Origin: an uncultured Collinsella sp.
GTDB taxonomy: Bacteria > Actinomycetota > Coriobacteriia > Coriobacteriales > Coriobacteriaceae
Length of the DNA: 42,048 nucleotides
Direction of reading: 5' to 3'
Assembly (NCBI GenBank): GCA_900542165.1
Contig: UQMM01000021.1
Location: 1-42,048, forward strand
In this document: piece after piece, positions 22,797-31,129 of the stretch
How positions within the stretch are numbered: position 1 is the first letter of the stretch
How the letters are laid out: each line of letters starts with the position of its first letter
Notes under the pieces: model-generated
What the model was told of the DNA's origin: nothing
The model's database searches: none
The model's input: the letters and a program-made list of their open reading frames with translations, nothing else
Translations under genes and position numbers: made by a program

Positions 22797-25439
22797 ATGT
22801 TAGATAGATTTACCGATCGAGCGCGCAAGGTCATGTCGATGGCCAAACAGGAGGCGCTCGATCTGCACTCAAATAAGGTGGGCACCGAGCACCTGCTGCT
22901 CGCACTCGCCAAGGAGGACGAGGGCATCGCTGCCGAGGCGCTGCGCTCGCTTGATATCTCCTACGACGACATCATGGACACCCTCAAGGAGGTCCAGACC
23001 ACGGTTCCCGAGCCCAGCGAGGAGACCGAGGCTGCCAAGCTTGCCTTTACGCCGCTCGTCATTAGCGTGATGGAGCGCTCCTTCCGCGTGGCACGTGAGA
23101 ACAACCAGACCTACGTGTCGACCGAGCACTTGCTGATTGGCATCGTCGAAGAGGGTAACGGCATGGCCATGGACATCCTCATGCGCCTGGGTGTGTCGTC
23201 CGCCTCCATCAAAAAGGCTATCGAGAAACTTACCGCCAAGGACCAGGACAAGAAGCGTCCGCTCGCCGGCGCCGGTGCCGGGCGTCCCGGTGCGGGCCTG
23301 CCGTTCTTTAGCGGCTCGGACGCGTCGCAGCAAAAGGGGAGCGGCACCGATACGCTTAAGCAGTTCGCCACCAACCTTACGCAGAAGGCGCGCGACGGCG
23401 AGCTCGACCCTGTAATTGGTCGCGAAAAGGAAGTCCAGCGTATGATGGAGATCCTTTCGCGTCGCACCAAGAACAATCCGCTTATCTTGGGCGACCCCGG
23501 CGTGGGCAAGACGGCCATCGTCGAGGGTCTGGCTCAGCAGATTGCAGCTGGCAACGTGCCCGAGAACCTTATGAACCAGAACATCTGGACGCTCGACCTG
23601 CCGGGCCTCGTTGCGGGCGCCAAGTATCGCGGTGAGTTTGAGGAGCGCCTCAAGAACGTGATCCAGGAGGCCACCGAAGCTGACGACGTCATCCTGTTTA
23701 TTGACGAGATGCACACCATCATCGGTGCCGGCTCTGCCGAGGGCTCCATCGACGCGAGCTCCATGCTCAAGCCCGTGCTCGCGCGCGGTGCCTTCCAGAT
23801 TATCGGCGCCACCACGGCCGAGGAATTCCGCAAGTACCTCACCAAGGACCCGGCCTTCGAGCGTCGCTTCCAGACCATCGATGTCGAGGAGCCGAGCGTC
23901 GAGGACACGGTCAAGATCCTGACCGCGCTCAAGCCGCGCTACGAGGAGCACCACCATGTGCGCTATACGCAGGGTGCTATCGAGGCCGCCGCGAACCTCT
24001 CCGACCGCTACATCCAGGATCGCTTCCTGCCCGATAAGGCCATCGACCTCATTGACGAGGCCGGCGCCCGCGCCCGCATCGCCGCCAACCGCGCGCCCGA
24101 GCCGGTGCGCGAGGCCGAGCATCGCGTGGAGGAGCTTAAGGCCGCCGCGCAGGAGGCCACCGAGAGCGACGACATGAACAAGGCCGCCGAGATCACCGAG
24201 CAGCAAAAGGCTGCCGAGATTGAGCTCGCCGAGGCCAAGGCTGCCTGGACCGCCGAGCTCGACGCCAGCCCGCTCACCATCGATGTCTCCCAGATTGCCG
24301 ACATCGTGTCCGTGACCTCGGGCGTGCCGGTGTCCTCGCTCACCGAGAGCGAGAGCCGCCGCCTGCTGCAGGCCGAAAGCGTGCTCAAGACGCGCATCAT
24401 CGGTCAGGACGAGGCCGTCGAGGCCGTTGCCAAGGCCGTGCGCCGCAGCCGCTCGCCGCTCAAGGACCCGCGTCGCCCCGGCGGCAGCTTTATCTTCCTG
24501 GGCCCCACCGGCACGGGCAAAACCGAGCTCGCCAAGACGCTCGCCGAGTATCTCTTTGGCAGCAAGGACGCGCTCATCAGCTTCGATATGTCGGAGTTTG
24601 GCAGTGAGTTCGAGGTCTCCAAGCTCATCGGTAGCCCCCCGGGCTATGTGGGCCACGACGAGGGCGGCCAGCTCACCAAGGCCGTTCGTCGTCACCCGTA
24701 CTCGGTCGTGCTGTTCGACGAGATCGAGAAGGCGCACCCCGATATCTTCAACATCTTGCTGCAGGTGCTGGAGGAGGGCCGCCTGACCGATAGCCAGGGC
24801 AAGACGGTCGACTTCCGCAACACCGTGATCATCATGACGTCCAACGTGGGCGCCCGCGAGATTGCGCAGGATGCGAGCGTTGGCTTTGGCACCACCGGCG
24901 AGCAGGGTCTCACGTCGAGTGAGATCAAGGGCCGCGCGATGGGCGAGCTCAAGCGCCTGTTCCGCCCCGAGCTGCTCAACCGTATCGACGACATTGTGGT
25001 GTTCCAGAAGCTCTCGGGCGAGAATCTCACCAAGATCGCGCACCTGCTGGTGGACGACCTGCGTCAGCGTTTGATTGCCAACGGCATGAACATCAAGCTC
25101 ACCGATGCGGCCTATGACAAGATCGTGGCCGAGGGCACCGACCTCACCAACGGTGCGCGTCCGCTGCGCCGCGCCATTCAAAAGCTCATCGAGGACCCGC
25201 TGTCCGAGGAGCTCCTGGCCGGCGAGTGGGGCGAGGGCGATACCGTCCTGTGCGACGTGGCCGATGGCAAGTTTGTCTTTAGCCGCGGCACGGGCGAGAT
25301 CCCGGCACCGCGTCCGGCGGGCACGCTTGGTGGCGATACCGCCCCGGCGGTACCGCACACCGGCAACGCCGCGCCCGTGAGCGGCGGCGTGACCTCGGGC
25401 CCCGGCGGCATGATGCAAGCCGGTTCCGGCGCGCTGTAG
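22797..25439 (+). CDS. clpC: ATP-dependent Clp protease ATPase subunit ClpC
   Basis: An 880-residue Hsp100 unfoldase that feeds ClpP. Two N-terminal Clp repeats (about 3-145; LDRFTDRARKVMSMAKQEA) are followed by AAA domain 1 with Walker A GDPGVGKT (232-239) and Walker B ILFIDEMH, a coiled-coil middle domain (about 440-495) and AAA domain 2 with GPTGTGKT (569-576) and VVLFDEIEKAHPD. The C-terminal 40 residues are Gly/Pro/Ala-rich. The start at 22797 has an AAGGA site and gives the conserved MLDRF N-terminus. It appears to be a single-gene unit; ctsR, mcsA and mcsB, which often precede clpC in Firmicutes, are absent. The clpC...disA order at 22-31 kb echoes the Gram-positive clpC-radA-disA cluster. 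Confidence 0.95.
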   Translation: MLDRFTDRARKVMSMAKQEALDLHSNKVGTEHLLLALAKEDEGIAAEALRSLDISYDDIMDTLKEVQTTVPEPSEETEAAKLAFTPLVISVMERSFRVARENNQTYVSTEHLLIGIVEEGNGMAMDILMRLGVSSASIKKAIEKLTAKDQDKKRPLAGAGAGRPGAGLPFFSGSDASQQKGSGTDTLKQFATNLTQKARDGELDPVIGREKEVQRMMEILSRRTKNNPLILGDPGVGKTAIVEGLAQQIAAGNVPENLMNQNIWTLDLPGLVAGAKYRGEFEERLKNVIQEATEADDVILFIDEMHTIIGAGSAEGSIDASSMLKPVLARGAFQIIGATTAEEFRKYLTKDPAFERRFQTIDVEEPSVEDTVKILTALKPRYEEHHHVRYTQGAIEAAANLSDRYIQDRFLPDKAIDLIDEAGARARIAANRAPEPVREAEHRVEELKAAAQEATESDDMNKAAEITEQQKAAEIELAEAKAAWTAELDASPLTIDVSQIADIVSVTSGVPVSSLTESESRRLLQAESVLKTRIIGQDEAVEAVAKAVRRSRSPLKDPRRPGGSFIFLGPTGTGKTELAKTLAEYLFGSKDALISFDMSEFGSEFEVSKLIGSPPGYVGHDEGGQLTKAVRRHPYSVVLFDEIEKAHPDIFNILLQVLEEGRLTDSQGKTVDFRNTVIIMTSNVGAREIAQDASVGFGTTGEQGLTSSEIKGRAMGELKRLFRPELLNRIDDIVVFQKLSGENLTKIAHLLVDDLRQRLIANGMNIKLTDAAYDKIVAEGTDLTNGARPLRRAIQKLIEDPLSEELLAGEWGEGDTVLCDVADGKFVFSRGTGEIPAPRPAGTLGGDTAPAVPHTGNAAPVSGGVTSGPGGMMQAGSGAL

Positions 25440-25464
25440 GGCGTGGCGACAATTTGATACGCGC

Positions 25465-25499
25465 AATCGAGGCGCTCCGGAAAGGGCGCCTCGATTTGT
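25465..25499 (+). terminator. Intrinsic terminator of clpC
   Basis: AATCGAGGCGC (25465-25475) pairs perfectly with GCGCCTCGATT (25486-25496), followed by a short T stretch. It starts 25 nt after the clpC stop. Confidence 0.8.
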
Positions 25500-25580
25500 A
25501 GAGCTGCGGAAGTTGTGACCGTTACGCTATACGGTCCACCGTTAGCCGATGATGCGAGGGCGCTCGGCGTTTTCGACTGG

Positions 25581-25609
25581 TTTATGCACGCAAAGTCTGG
25601 GAATATACA
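25581..25609 (+). promoter_or_regulatory. Possible pepD promoter
   Basis: TTTATG (25581-25586) and TATACA (25604-25609) are spaced 17 bp and lie 45 bp before the pepD ATG. The -35 is weak. Upstream, GACCGT/ACGGTC (25517-25536) forms a small inverted repeat of unknown meaning. Confidence 0.35.
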
Positions 25610-25653
25610 AGTCGCATGTCTTACTGTCTAACCAGTTGCGCCAAGGAGGCACC

Positions 25654-27111
25654 ATGGACTACAAGATTACCGGCTACGAGCCCGCCCAGCTGTTCCATTT
25701 CTTTGAGGAGGTCAGCGCGATCCCCCGTGGGTCTGGCAACGAGAAGGGCATCAGCGATTTCCTGGTTGCGTTTGCCAAGGAGCGCGGTCTTGATGTGTAT
25801 CAGGACGAGGTCTACAACGTCATCATTCGCAAGCCCGCATCTGCCGGTGCCGAGAATGCCCCGACCGTGATGCTGCAGGGCCACATCGATATGGTGTGCG
25901 ACAAGTTGGGCTCCGTTGAGCACGACTTTACGACCGATGGTATCGACCTGGTCGTCAAGGACGGCGTCCTCACCGCTAACGGCACCACTCTGGGCGCCGA
26001 CAACGGTATTGCCGTCGCGCTTATGCTTACCGTGCTCAACGACGATTCGATTACCCATCCGGCCCTCGAGTGCGTGTTCACCACCGACGAGGAGACTGGC
26101 CTGGTCGGCGCCGAGACGCTCGACAAGTCCCAGATTAGCGCCCGCACCATGATCAACCTTGACTCCGAGGAAGAGGGCGTTGCCACCGTCAGCTGTGCCG
26201 GCGGCGTCGTCGTTACCTACACCTGCCCGATCGCGCGCGAGCACAAGACCGGTAGCACCCTCACGCTCGACATCTCCGGCCTGCTGGGCGGCCACTCCGG
26301 CAGCGATATCAACCTGGAGCGCGGCAACGGCAACCTCATCATGGCCCGCATCATCGACCGCCTGATGGTTGCCGGCGAGCCCGCCATCGTTAGCTTTAAC
26401 GGCGGCACCAAGGACAACGCCATCAACCGTGAGTGCAAGGCCGAGCTGGTCTACGCCGACCACGCTGCAGCCGAGGCCGCGGCCCAGATCGCAAAGGGCA
26501 TCATCGCCGACGTTACTGCCGAGCTCGAGGTCTTCGACCCCGGCTTTACCTGCACGGTTGAGATTGCCGACAACACTGAGGTCGAGGCCATGGACGAAAA
26601 GTCCGCACTTGCCCTTATTCGCGCTCTGCGTCTTGCCCCCAACGGTGTGATCCGCCGCAATGTCGCCACCGACGGCTCCGTCGAGGTTTCCTCCAACATC
26701 GGCGTGGTTGCCACCTCTGACGACCAAGTCAAGATCATGCTGTCCCCGCGCTCCTCGATCACCTCGCTGCAGAACGAGTTCAAGGACCGCCTGCAGACGC
26801 TGGCCGATGTCCTGGGATTCGACGCCAAGTTTGAGTTCGAGTATCCCGGCTGGAGCTATGCCGAGCATTCGCCGGTCCGCGACATCTTTGTCGAGAGCTA
26901 TCGCGAGCTCTTTGGCTCCGAGCTACGAATCGAGTCCATTCACGCCGGCCTTGAGTGCGGCCTGTTTGCCGAGGCCCTGCACGGCCTGGACGCCATCGCC
27001 GTGGGCCCGACGCTCTCCGATGTCCACACCCCGGACGAGAGCATGGAGCTCGCTTCTGCCGAGCGCTTCTACGAGCTGCTCATCGACGTCCTCAAGCGCC
27101 TCGCTGCGTAA
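25654..27111 (+). CDS. pepD: Aminoacyl-histidine dipeptidase (beta-Ala-His dipeptidase)
   Basis: A 485-residue M20-family metallopeptidase of the PepD type, cleaving Xaa-His and other unblocked dipeptides in the cytoplasm. Metal-site motifs are in order: LQGHIDMVCDK (first zinc histidine and catalytic Asp), TLGADNGIAVAL (bridging Asp), FTTDEETGLVGA (catalytic Glu pair), INLDSEEEG (metal Asp) and, near the C-terminus, IHAGLECGLF (metal His). The lid domain lies at about 205-395 and contains LLGGHSGSDI. The start at 25654 has a textbook AAGGAGG site; upstream in-frame codons are not conserved in character. It sits between clpC and the minus-strand hipA and is followed by a strong terminator. 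Confidence 0.92.
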   Translation: MDYKITGYEPAQLFHFFEEVSAIPRGSGNEKGISDFLVAFAKERGLDVYQDEVYNVIIRKPASAGAENAPTVMLQGHIDMVCDKLGSVEHDFTTDGIDLVVKDGVLTANGTTLGADNGIAVALMLTVLNDDSITHPALECVFTTDEETGLVGAETLDKSQISARTMINLDSEEEGVATVSCAGGVVVTYTCPIAREHKTGSTLTLDISGLLGGHSGSDINLERGNGNLIMARIIDRLMVAGEPAIVSFNGGTKDNAINRECKAELVYADHAAAEAAAQIAKGIIADVTAELEVFDPGFTCTVEIADNTEVEAMDEKSALALIRALRLAPNGVIRRNVATDGSVEVSSNIGVVATSDDQVKIMLSPRSSITSLQNEFKDRLQTLADVLGFDAKFEFEYPGWSYAEHSPVRDIFVESYRELFGSELRIESIHAGLECGLFAEALHGLDAIAVGPTLSDVHTPDESMELASAERFYELLIDVLKRLAA

Positions 27112-27166
27112 AGGTTGCGCTAGCAGCAGTCCGAGCCACGTGCTGGTGGATTGCAAATGACATTAT

Positions 27167-27214
27167 GAGAGGGGGCACCCGAGCTTTTGCGACGGGTGCC
27201 TCCTCTCTTCTTTT
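27167..27214 (+). terminator. Strong terminator after pepD
   Basis: GAGAGGGGGCACCCG (27167-27181) pairs over 15 positions (one G.U) with CGGGTGCCTCCTCTC (27193-27207), followed by TTCTTTT. It separates pepD from the convergent hipA gene. Confidence 0.9.
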
Positions 27215-27237
27215 GGGAAATGGGAGATTACGGACAC

Positions 27238-28542
27238 CTAGCCCATATCCGCCTTGATGAGGTCGAGGGTGCGCTGGCAGTTTTCGCAGACGGGGCCGAG
27301 CATATGCTCGCGCAGGTCCGCCATGCCGGGCAGGTCGGCGTATTCGTCCATGACCTCTTCCATGCAAATGGGTACCTCGTAGGCGAGGTCCATCATGGTC
27401 GCAAAGCAAAACTTCTCGGATAGCCCGGCATCGGTGAGCGCCGCCTCCAGCGCGGGGTCGCCCATACCGTGGTATCGGCGGATAGCGCCTGGACCGATGC
27501 GCCCCACACGATTTTCGCCGCCAACGCTCATGGCAAGGCGCGCTTTTCGCCGCATGCGTTCGTATGCCAGCCCCGATGCAACGTCATACATACGGGCCAT
27601 CATAGCTGTGCTGCCGTTTCCAAGAAGCAGGGAATAGTTCTTCGCATGCGCGTCCGGTGCGCCGATGATGGCGTTAAAGAAAAGTATCTGCGTAAACAGA
27701 TACAGGTTAAGTTGATGATGGCTCGTGTTGACGAGGAGTTCCTGAATGTCGCGTGCGGTCGGGCCACCGTCTGCCGTGTACTTTTGAGCGGGCATCACTC
27801 CAAGGGCCTGACAGAGGTCTTCTTGGTGTAGACGCATGATTGTTCCGTCTTTGGCTTTCACACGGTCATAGCGTTCAACAATGAGGGCGGGTTCGTCCTC
27901 AAATAAGCGATACTCAACGTTCGCCGTTGCGATACCCGCGCGCTGGGCGCTTTTCATGCAGACAAACTCATTAAGAGCTTCAAGTTTAAATCCGATAACG
28001 CCATTTTTGAAAATATGCGTCGTGGGCGAGGAACCTACGCATTCGCACCAGCGACCGTCTATGAGCGCGAGTGCGAACTTGCCCTGGTTGCCTCCAAGTG
28101 ACCAACTTTCATCTAGGCCCATCCACGATGCCTCGCGGTCATCCCTGATCGACTTGAGGCGCAAGGCAATCTCGTGGTCGTCTATAGGGCGGTATTCGCC
28201 AGTGCGATGCAAGGCGGCGTCGATATCTTCTTCGGCGCAAAACTGCACTCCGCCCGGACAGTCGAGTCCGATATGGCTGAGCAGCGCAACGGGATTATTG
28301 GGCCTGGCGTCGAATTCGGCGGCAATCGCTTTTCGTTGGTCCTCGCTGTCGGGCAGAAGGCCAAACAAGTACGGATTCATGACCTGTTGGCCGTATGTGC
28401 GATTTGATACGGGAATGTTGGTCGATAGGGCTGGCCCGTCATAATCTTGATCGTAGGCAAAACTGACTAGACCGCTCTCATCTTGCATGAGCGTTCCTGC
28501 GGGTACGCCGCAAATAATAGTCCGAAGCGTTTTTCTGGCCAT
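27238..28542 (-). CDS. hipA: HipA-type serine/threonine kinase (toxin)
   Basis: A 434-residue HipA-family kinase. In E. coli, HipA phosphorylates glutamyl-tRNA synthetase and induces persistence; the target here is unknown. The N-terminal couple_hipA-like part (about 1-110) contains the FGLLPDSEDQRKAI segment; the ATP-binding loop appears in SWSLGGNQGKFALAL, and the catalytic loop is GAPDAHAKNYSLLL with Asp297, His299 and Asn302, matching the HipA DxHxKN motif. A DVASG segment follows as the metal-binding Asp. The ATG at 28542 has a GGGAG site and starts 3 nt after the hipB stop, so the two are co-translated. Base composition is lower in GC than the housekeeping neighbours, in keeping with horizontal acquisition. 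Confidence 0.88.
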   Translation of the reverse strand: MARKTLRTIICGVPAGTLMQDESGLVSFAYDQDYDGPALSTNIPVSNRTYGQQVMNPYLFGLLPDSEDQRKAIAAEFDARPNNPVALLSHIGLDCPGGVQFCAEEDIDAALHRTGEYRPIDDHEIALRLKSIRDDREASWMGLDESWSLGGNQGKFALALIDGRWCECVGSSPTTHIFKNGVIGFKLEALNEFVCMKSAQRAGIATANVEYRLFEDEPALIVERYDRVKAKDGTIMRLHQEDLCQALGVMPAQKYTADGGPTARDIQELLVNTSHHQLNLYLFTQILFFNAIIGAPDAHAKNYSLLLGNGSTAMMARMYDVASGLAYERMRRKARLAMSVGGENRVGRIGPGAIRRYHGMGDPALEAALTDAGLSEKFCFATMMDLAYEVPICMEEVMDEYADLPGMADLREHMLGPVCENCQRTLDLIKADMG

Positions 28543-28545
28543 TGG

Positions 28546-29016
28546 CTATCTCCCTTCGGGCTTGGTTTGGGCAGATGCGCTTGCGGCAATCGAGACTCCG
28601 AGATTGGACATGGCGAAATCGGCGAAGGCCTTGTCGTAGAGCTCGGCCGTAAAGGGGGTATCTGGAAGAGCTGGAATGGCTGCGCCGCGTCGGTTGCGAT
28701 GGTGAAGACGTTGAGTGTGATGGCACCTGGGGGTGCTACAAGGTTGCAAATCGGCATGCGGGGCGTCGGTTGGCTGCTCATGTTTCGTGTCGTCGATATT
28801 CCCTTGAGCAACTAGTGCCAGTCCGAGAGCACCGAAAACCGCCAGCAGCTTGTCGAGCCGAATACCCGTGGCATCTCCCAGCTCGAGCGATGCGAGCAGG
28901 CGCTCCGAAACACCGGCTTTTTTAGCGAGGGTTGCACGGGTGAGACCCTGAGCATCGCGTGCCTGGCGCACGTAGATGCCAGCTTGGCGCGGTGTGGTGA
29001 TGGGAAGGGTATCCAC
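28546..29016 (-). CDS. hipB: HipB-like antitoxin, XRE-family HTH protein
   Basis: A 156-residue DNA-binding protein, the partner of the hipA kinase directly downstream. Residues 8-66 form a Cro/C1-type helix-turn-helix (QAGIYVRQARDAQGLTRATL, then KKAGVSERLLASLELGD). It is longer than E. coli HipB (88 residues): a His/Pro/Arg-rich stretch (about 80-115) leads into a C-terminal segment with PFTAELYDKAFADFAMSNLG of unknown role. The start is GTG at 29016 with an AGGAG site. A 15-bp inverted repeat immediately upstream (29032-29072) is its likely operator, giving classic toxin-antitoxin autoregulation. Confidence 0.82.
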   Translation of the reverse strand: MDTLPITTPRQAGIYVRQARDAQGLTRATLAKKAGVSERLLASLELGDATGIRLDKLLAVFGALGLALVAQGNIDDTKHEQPTDAPHADLQPCSTPRCHHTQRLHHRNRRGAAIPALPDTPFTAELYDKAFADFAMSNLGVSIAASASAQTKPEGR

Positions 29017-29031
29017 GGCGATCTCCTAACG

Positions 29032-29072
29032 TGCAGACTTTTGCATATCAGTATGACATGCAAAAGTCTGCA
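29032..29072. promoter_or_regulatory. hipBA operator
   Basis: TGCAGACTTTTGCAT (29032-29046) and ATGCAAAAGTCTGCA (29058-29072) form a perfect 15-bp inverted repeat with an 11-bp spacer, ending 16 bp before the hipB start codon. The spacer contains a CATACT on the coding strand that may be the -10. A third, almost identical box lies in the adjoining terminator hairpin (29085-29100). Confidence 0.75.
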
Positions 29073-29076
29073 TGAA

Positions 29077-29108
29077 AAGGCCTCATGCAAAACTCTGCAT
29101 GAGGCCTT
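29077..29108 (-). terminator. Terminator of mntP containing an operator-like box
   Basis: AAGGCCTCATGCA (29077-29089) pairs perfectly with TGCATGAGGCCTT (29096-29108) around a 6-nt loop. Read on the minus strand, the hairpin lies after mntP and is followed by a short T-run. Its centre (ATGCAAAACTCTGCAT) differs from the hipB operator half-site by one base. Confidence 0.7.
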
Positions 29109-29136
29109 GCCCGGACGTTTAGTTTTGAAGGGTGTT

Positions 29137-29715
29137 TTACAGCGCCAAAAACCCCAAGTGTTCCAGCAGAATCTTGAGGCCGATAAGGATAAGCACGACG
29201 CCACCCACGATGGTGGCGGGTTTTTCGTAGCGCGCGCCAAAGGTGTGGCCGATCGCCACGCCGGCGACGGAGAAGATAAACGTTGTGATGCCTATAAGCG
29301 ATACAGCGGGCACGATGTCGACCGAGAGTGCCGCAAACGAGATGCCCACGGCTAGGGCGTCGATTGAGGTGGCAATGGCGAGGAGCAGGTACTCGACCAG
29401 GTCAATCTTTTCGGCATCCTTGCCGTCGCCTTCATCCTCGTCCTCGGTAAAGGCTTCCCACAGCATTTTGCCGCCGATGAAGGCGAGCAGGATAAAGGCG
29501 ATCCAGTGGTCGATGGGGCCGATGATGCCCATAAACTGACTGCCAAGCGCCCATCCGATTACGGGCATGCCGGCCTGGAAGCCGCCAAAGAACAGGCCGA
29601 GCACCACGGCGACCTTAAGGTTGATCTTTTTCATGCCGAGACCCTTGCAGATGGAAACGGCAAAGGCGTCCATCGAAAGGCCAACGGCGAGCAACACGAG
29701 CTCTGCGAGTCCCAT
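29137..29715 (-). CDS. mntP: Manganese efflux pump MntP
   Basis: A 192-residue six-helix inner-membrane exporter that removes excess Mn2+. It shows the internal duplication of the family: GLSMDAFAVSICKGLGMK in the first half (Asp16) and ATSIDALAVGISFAAL in the second (Asp119). The acidic residues within the helices are typical of MntP ion sites. An acidic loop (EDEDEGDGKDAEKID) links the halves. The ATG at 29715 has a GGGAG site and gives the family's MGLAELVLLAVGLSMD N-terminus; longer readings run into the leader RNA. A yybP-ykoY manganese riboswitch with a terminator stands in the leader, so expression should rise with Mn2+. Confidence 0.93.
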   Translation of the reverse strand: MGLAELVLLAVGLSMDAFAVSICKGLGMKKINLKVAVVLGLFFGGFQAGMPVIGWALGSQFMGIIGPIDHWIAFILLAFIGGKMLWEAFTEDEDEGDGKDAEKIDLVEYLLLAIATSIDALAVGISFAALSVDIVPAVSLIGITTFIFSVAGVAIGHTFGARYEKPATIVGGVVLILIGLKILLEHLGFLAL

Positions 29716-29768
29716 AGCCTGGCTCCCTCTCTGCGGGCGAGCCCGCGTGTACCTCTTGGGGGAATAAC

Positions 29769-29812
29769 AAAAAAGACCCGTGGCGTACGCGCTGCGCGCA
29801 CAACCACGAGTC
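29769..29812 (-). terminator. Riboswitch expression platform (terminator)
   Basis: On the minus strand GACUCGUGG pairs with CCACGGGUC (29804-29812 with 29775-29783, one G.U pair), continued inside by a GCGC-rich helix, followed by six U (29769-29774). The 5' side uses the CUCGU that also closes riboswitch P1, so aptamer and terminator exclude each other. Confidence 0.82.
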
Positions 29813-29903
29813 TCGTTCATTAAGGCAAGCCAGACCGTTTCGGCCAGTATGTTGACTTGCCGCGCCACCGGAGGCGAACCCGGCCACGCGACTACTCCCT
29901 CAT
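29806..29903 (-). promoter_or_regulatory. yybP-ykoY manganese riboswitch
   Basis: The leader of mntP carries the conserved elements in order on the minus strand: P1 5' side AUGAG then GGAGUAG (29892-29903), the second-helix region, the highly conserved CAACAUACU (29846-29854), and the closing ACGAGA-CUCGU (29806-29816) that pairs back to form P1. This is the known Mn2+-sensing class that controls mntP genes. Mn2+ binding would stabilise P1 and disrupt the overlapping terminator, turning the gene on. Confidence 0.88.
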
Positions 29904-30061
29904 TCATGTGAACCCCGATGCTACCACATAAGCAGCCCATTTGGGTTGGGCTCTCAGCTGTGTTCGCTCATTCTGTAAGCATCGGATTTCGCAAGCGCCG
30001 CGGGGACAAACCGTGAGAAACTATTTAGCGTTTATGGAGCGTATACGATGGGAGCGATGCC

Positions 30062-31129
30062 TTGGATAAGAACGAGCTGCAAAAGCGTATGGAACAGGCC
30101 ATCCGCCTGACGGCACCTGGTCAGCCGATCCGCACCGCCCTCGACATGATCATCGCCGGTCACCTGGGCGCCCTTATCTGCGTCGGCGACACCGAAAACG
30201 TGCTCGCTGCCGGTAACGACGGCTTCCCGCTCAACATTTCGTTCACCTCGAACCGTCTGTTCGAGCTCTCCAAGATGGACGGTGCCATCGTCATCGACGG
30301 CGACCTCACCCAGATCCTGCGCGCCAACTTCCACCTCAATCCCGATCCCTCGCTTGCCACGAGCGAGACGGGCATGCGTCACCGCACCGCCGCTCGCATG
30401 TCGGTGCTCACCGATGCCATCGTGATCTCGGTCTCGGCCCGTCGTGCCGTCGTTAACGTGTACGTTCACGGCAAGAGCTACGAGATCCAGCCCGTCACCA
30501 CCATCATGAGCTCGGTCAACCAGCTCGTCGCCACGCTTCAGACTACTCGTCAGTCGCTCGACCGCTCCCTGCTGCGCCTGACGGCCCTCGAGCTCGACGA
30601 CTACGTTACGCTCGCCGACATTACCGGTATTTTCTCGAGCTTCGAGATCATGCAGCAAGCAAAGACCGAGCTTAAGGATTGCATCGTCAAGCTGGGCAAC
30701 CAGGGCAAGCTCGTGCAGATGCAGCTCGAGCAGCTCGCCGGTTCCAGCATGGATACCGAATACGACCTGATGATCCGCGACTACGCGAGCGATTCCTCCG
30801 AGGCAAACGCCGAGAAGATTCGTGCAGAGCTCGCTCGCATGACGCCTAAGGACCTGTCCGACCCGCAGCACGTGGCGGCAGTTCTGGGCTATGACGACCT
30901 GGACGAGGACTCCGTCATGACGCCGCTGGGCCTGCGCACGCTTTCGCGCGTGTCCGTCGTGCGCGACGGCGTGGCCGAGAAGATCGTCGACGAGTACGGC
31001 TCGCTGCAGGAGCTCATGGACGACATCAGCGAGGATCCGGAGCGCCTGGGCGACTTTGGCGTCAACAACCCTGCCATTCTTGCGGACTCGCTGTACCGCA
31101 TGAAGGGCACCAAACAGGGGAACGCATAA
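30062..31129 (+). CDS. disA: DNA integrity scanning diadenylate cyclase DisA
   Basis: A 355-residue cyclase that makes c-di-AMP from two ATP and scans DNA for branched structures. The N-terminal DAC domain (about 1-145) has the two catalytic motifs DGA (73-75, MDGAIVIDGD) and RHRTAAR (106-112), at nearly the same positions as in Bacillus DisA. A helical linker follows (150-290) and the C-terminal helix-hairpin-helix part includes LGLRTLSRVSVVRDGVAEKI. The start is a TTG at 30062 with GGGAGCG before it; no in-frame ATG exists between this TTG and the upstream in-frame stop. The stop overlaps the ispD start (TAATG), so disA-ispD-ispF form one unit. Confidence 0.93.
   Translation: MDKNELQKRMEQAIRLTAPGQPIRTALDMIIAGHLGALICVGDTENVLAAGNDGFPLNISFTSNRLFELSKMDGAIVIDGDLTQILRANFHLNPDPSLATSETGMRHRTAARMSVLTDAIVISVSARRAVVNVYVHGKSYEIQPVTTIMSSVNQLVATLQTTRQSLDRSLLRLTALELDDYVTLADITGIFSSFEIMQQAKTELKDCIVKLGNQGKLVQMQLEQLAGSSMDTEYDLMIRDYASDSSEANAEKIRAELARMTPKDLSDPQHVAAVLGYDDLDEDSVMTPLGLRTLSRVSVVRDGVAEKIVDEYGSLQELMDDISEDPERLGDFGVNNPAILADSLYRMKGTKQGNA

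Noticed and set aside
22869..25466. An 865-codon open frame antisense to clpC
   Set aside because: Antisense shadow of clpC with biased Leu/Gly/Val/Ala composition and no motif.
25517..25536. GACCGT/ACGGTC inverted repeat before pepD as an operator
   Set aside because: Only 6-bp arms in GC-rich DNA and too far from the likely start to argue regulation with confidence.
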